Assembly (NCBI RefSeq): GCF_001039355.2
Contig: NW_019775851.1
Coordinates: 18,835-82,834 of the forward strand
Source of the DNA: Lingula anatina
Taxonomy: Eukaryota; Brachiopoda; Lingulata; Lingulida; Lingulidae
Direction: 5' to 3'
Length of the DNA stretch: 64,000 bases
Part shown: piece by piece, positions 61,029-64,000 of the stretch
Layout of the letters: every line of letters starts with the position of its first letter
How positions within the stretch are numbered: the first letter of the stretch is position 1
Program-made: the position numbers and the translations under genes
The notes under the pieces: model-generated
Seen by the model: the letters and a program-made list of their open reading frames with translations, nothing else
Told to the model about the DNA's origin: nothing
Databases searched by the model: none

Positions 61029-62158
61029 ATGGACAACCTGGACCATTTTGCTTTGCTGCAAATTGCTGACCTCCAGCAAGACCTGCTTGAAAGAGATGTG
61101 GGGGCCAGAAAAAGAAACAAAAGGAGAAGACGTAGGAGATATCAGACTCGACAATGGTTGGCAGAGGACAGGAGGAGGCTGTATAGACATTACTCAAGAC
61201 TGACGGAGGAGCTTAGAGTAGAAGACGCACAGTCTTTCTTCAACTACCTCAGGATGGAGCCTGACATGTTTAATGAGTTAGTGTAAAGAGTGGGGCCAAG
61301 AATAAAGAAGCTGGATACCAAAATGAGGAAGGCGCTACCGCTATCACCTGCCCAACCACTCCAAGAGAATGGGCACCTATTGAGGAGGTCTTCAGAAACA
61401 GGTGGAATGTTCCTCACTCTGTAGGAGCTCTAGATAGCCAGCATGTAGCCATCAGGAAACCTGCCAAGAGTGGTTCCTTGTACCATAACTACAAGGGATT
61501 CTTTTCTGTGGTTATCATGGCCCTTGTGGATGGAGACTACAAGTTTCTGTAGATAGACATCAGTGCATATGGAAGTATGTCTGATGCTCAGATTTTCAAC
61601 CTGTCTGAGCTCAAGGACTGCCTGGAAGATGGGAGTATAGGATTGCCTAAGCCTTCCCCCTTACCCAAAGATGACGAGTCTATGTCATACTTTATCCTGG
61701 GAGATGATGCCTTTGGAATAAGGACGTTCTAGAGGAAACCAGATGGTAACAGGAATCTCCATAGGGAAGAAAAGATGTATAACTACAGGGTTTCCAGGGA
61801 TCAACGTGTGGTGGAGAACGCATTTGGTATTTTGGCCCAGAGATGGCAAGTCCTCCGGACCACCATGCAGCCAAGTCTTTCCATTGTGCAGGACATCATT
61901 GAATGCTTTGTGTGCCTGCACAACTTAATGAAGATCTGTTATCCTGTTCTCCACAGTGGTTTGGTGGATGAGGAAGATGATGAGCACAGTGCAGTTCCAG
62001 AAGCCTGGAGGCAAGTTGTTCAGCTTGAAGATGTGCAGCATGCTGCAGGAAGAAACAGAGACACCAAAGCTGGAAAGAGGCAACGGGAAATCCTCAAGCA
62101 TTACTTCAACAACCCAGCAGGAGCTGTGCCATGGCAGAACAGGATGACTGATGGATAG
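61029..62158 (+). pseudogene. Broken PIF/Harbinger (HARBI1-like) transposase
   Basis: The N-terminal 85 codons are open (MDNLDHFALLQIADL, a basic KRNKRRRRRR stretch, then FFNYLRMEPDMFNELV), ending at TAA (61284-61286) where relatives continue QRVGP. A frame change near 61345 joins RKALP directly to CPTTPREW, so a central part of the usual protein is missing. The DDE core follows: GALDSQHVAIRKP (first Asp), [28 protein letters not shown] (second Asp), VVENAFGIL (Glu) and a tail ending NRMTDG, stop 62156-62158. Further in-frame stops occur at 61550-61552 and 61730-61732. AATAAA follows at 62226-62231. Not functional as it stands. Confidence 0.9.
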
Positions 62159-62707
62159 CATGATGCTATGGTGATGTCATATGACATATATACACTGGGC
62201 GTATTGTTGTCCAGATAATGAAATTAATAAAAGTAATGATTTCCTTTTCATTTTATCTAAGAGATGTTGCAATAAAGTCCAGAGTCATGAAACTTTCATT
62301 TATTATCAATGTATTTTCACAAAAAAGGTACAGAAAGCGCATCATTTATCAAAAAAGGTAATTATAAAGATAAGTTACAAAATAAAACAAAAAAATAATT
62401 TAAATATTTCATTTGAATGTTCGGAAAAAGAAAAAAAGAAAAAATATCTATCCTCAAGTTACAGTGTCACAAAAATATAAATAACTCTGCCTCCCATCAT
62501 CCGATTCTGACTGCTCAGAATGCTGAATAAGTGTCGGAGAATTCACACCTGGACGAGGGGTGTTGAGTTCCGGGTTCTGATCATCTTGGTTGGTGTTGAG
62601 TATAGTTAAGCTGCTGTAGGAATCACTGTTGAAGCCACTCAGGGCAGTAAAGCTCCTCATATCCTTGCTCTTGGCTAGACGATGGTGAAGGCTGTGGCAG
62701 TGGGGTG

Positions 62708-64000
62708 CTAGTAGAGTATGTGGATGAAGCCGACTGTGGTCTGATGTGAGGCTGTTGTTAGAATTGTTGCTGTGCCCAGCTGGCCTCCTGTGAGCCCCAG
62801 ACAGAAGTTGATTGGTGGTACTGTGCTGGCAACTGTGACGGATGAGGCTGCCAATCTGGGCACCGGGATAGGAACAGGAGTGCAAGGCATGTAGAACTGT
62901 TCTTGCTGCAGCTGCTGAGTCTGCATGTGAGGCTGTTGGTGAAGCTCATACTGATACTTCTGTAGTAGGCTACTGACTTCCCTTTGGAACCTCAGCCGCA
63001 TTGGAGGAGAAAACGCGTATGTGGCCTCCTTCATGAAGTCGGCAAATGTGTCATTCTGGCGTTGCATTGGTGACTTCTCAGCCTTGGATAGCTTGTTAAT
63101 CAGTTGTCTTTGCAGTTCAGCAATATTGCTCCTAGTAGCCTCAGTGTCATCAGTAGCCCTCGACTTGGACCCAAAGGAAGTCTCTGCATCAGACTGAACG
63201 GCTGCAGGGGGATGATGATCAGCGGCATCAGACTCAGACTCAGAATGGGGATGTCCTGCTACAGCAGCCGAAGCTGCCCCGGCTTGGACCTTGGCCTTCA
63301 TCTGGAGGAAAAACAGCCATAAGTTATGTGAAAATAAGTGGACAAAAGTTGCAATTTCATAAAAAAAAATAAATAAATAAAAATACTTACACGTACAGGC
63401 ACCCTTTTTTGACATGGACGATGAGAAAGGGCCTGAGAAATTCGAATTGGCACAGGATCCAACAGTCCCTTGCAGCGAGTTCATTGTTGCCAGAACCTGA
63501 GGGTGTCTGCTTCAACTTGCCGAACCTTGATCTCATGTTTGCGTACCACTTCTTCAGCTGGTATCTGGTCTTGCCCATACCCCTGGCCTTCTGCTCCCAC
63601 AACGCGTCCTTTAGGCCCTTCTTGACGTAGTTATGGTGCTTCTTGTTGAGGAGGCAATTTTGCTTGGAAGGCTGGAGCCAGTCAACCATCTCTAGCTCCT
63701 GCTCCTTAGTGAAGTCAGCCGATACCAGCTCCCCCTTGCGCCTTTTGTTGGACTTGGCAGTCTCGCTTGTAGGAGGAGCACCATCACAGTCAGAGGACGA
63801 GTGTGTAGCTTGCTGGTGGACTTCGGCTATTATGCCCACCTGGGAAGCAAAGGCAGGGGCTGTGGACTCAACTTCAGACTCTGAAGGTGCTGGGGTTTCT
63901 TTAATGATAGGAGCTGGATCTTCAGGGGCTTTTTGAGGTGCAGCACCTCTGCCCCGTCCGTGGCCGCGGCCAGTGGTGGAGTTTTTCACCTTTCCTCCCT
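62708..64000 (-). CDS. MADF/Myb-like partner protein of the Harbinger element (5' end outside window)
   Basis: The frame is open to the right edge and starts with a Gly/Arg-rich stretch (STTGRGHGRGRG), so the ATG lies beyond 64000. Residues around FTKEQELEMVDWLQ, LKDALWEQKARGM, KKWYANMRSRFGKLKQ and FEFLRPF form a MADF (Myb/SANT-like) DNA-binding domain. Exon 1 probably ends at 63393 before GTGTAAGT. Exon 2 starts at 63301 after TTTTTCCTCCAG (MKAKVQAGA) and has an acidic/Ser-rich part and a coiled region rich in Gln (YQYELHQQPHMQTQQ). The frame ends at 62708. The overlapping minus frame to 62454 (FTALSGFNSDSYSS, ending near SEQSESDD) looks like the original C-terminus, implying one late frameshift. 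Family role: nuclear import of the transposase and binding of transposon ends. Confidence 0.75.

Larger units (their letters stand above)
60429..64000. mobile_element. PIF/Harbinger transposon, right end beyond the window
   Basis: It contains the two genes diagnostic of the superfamily, convergently arranged: a DDE transposase (plus) and a MADF/Myb-like DNA-binding protein (minus). In characterised Harbinger elements the second protein brings the transposase to the nucleus and to the transposon ends. The left boundary is proposed at AAGCCCCCGTCATATTTATT by position. Its inverted partner should lie right of the window. Confidence 0.8.

Noticed and set aside
1-64000. tRNA, rRNA and spliceosomal RNA genes
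   Set aside because: No cloverleaf with A and B boxes and no recognisable rRNA or snRNA core was seen on either strand by eye.

Overview
This is eukaryotic, almost certainly metazoan, nuclear DNA: AT-rich, with few genes, GT-AG introns, AATAAA signals and many microsatellites and decayed transposons. The only gene recognised with certainty encodes a TIS11/ZFP36 (tristetraprolin) protein. The mix of Tc1, PIF/Harbinger, L1-like and short inverted-repeat elements, together with a glutamine- and asparagine-rich single TIS11 gene, suggests a non-vertebrate animal, plausibly a marine invertebrate. The phylum cannot be fixed from sequence alone.

Layout. Bases 1-3.2 kb hold the 3' end of an unrecognised plus-strand gene (three phase-compatible exons and a poly(A) signal). 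From 3.2 to 39 kb there is mostly intergenic or intronic DNA with microsatellites, at least four families of small inverted-repeat elements, a diverged repeat family at 6.3-8.4 kb, and a duplicated CRE/CArG-box cluster at 7.1 kb. At 17.3-19.9 kb lies a 1.05-kb near-identical duplication bounded by single Ns, which looks more like two concatenated haplotypes than a real tandem duplication.

The TIS11/ZFP36 gene occupies about 39.7-42.2 kb on the minus strand. It has a tiny 18-codon first exon, a 350-bp intron and a second exon with both CCCH fingers and the C-terminal CNOT1-binding motif. Its promoter has CRE-like, CCAAT, GC-box and TATA-like elements. Its predicted 3' UTR carries two exact copies of the nonamer that this protein family binds, which implies autoregulation.

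From about 45 kb to the right edge the window is a transposon graveyard: LINE fragments on the minus strand, hAT-like and Harbinger-like short elements, a Tc1 element complete at both ends, two copies of an LTR-like element (one with a clean MITE insertion and target duplication), and finally a PIF/Harbinger transposon running off the right edge. That element has a broken transposase facing a better preserved MADF/Myb-like partner gene. Between its left terminus and the transposase promoter lies a roughly 440-bp array of degenerate, mostly exactly 11-bp units starting with GAAT, the most unusual structure in the window.
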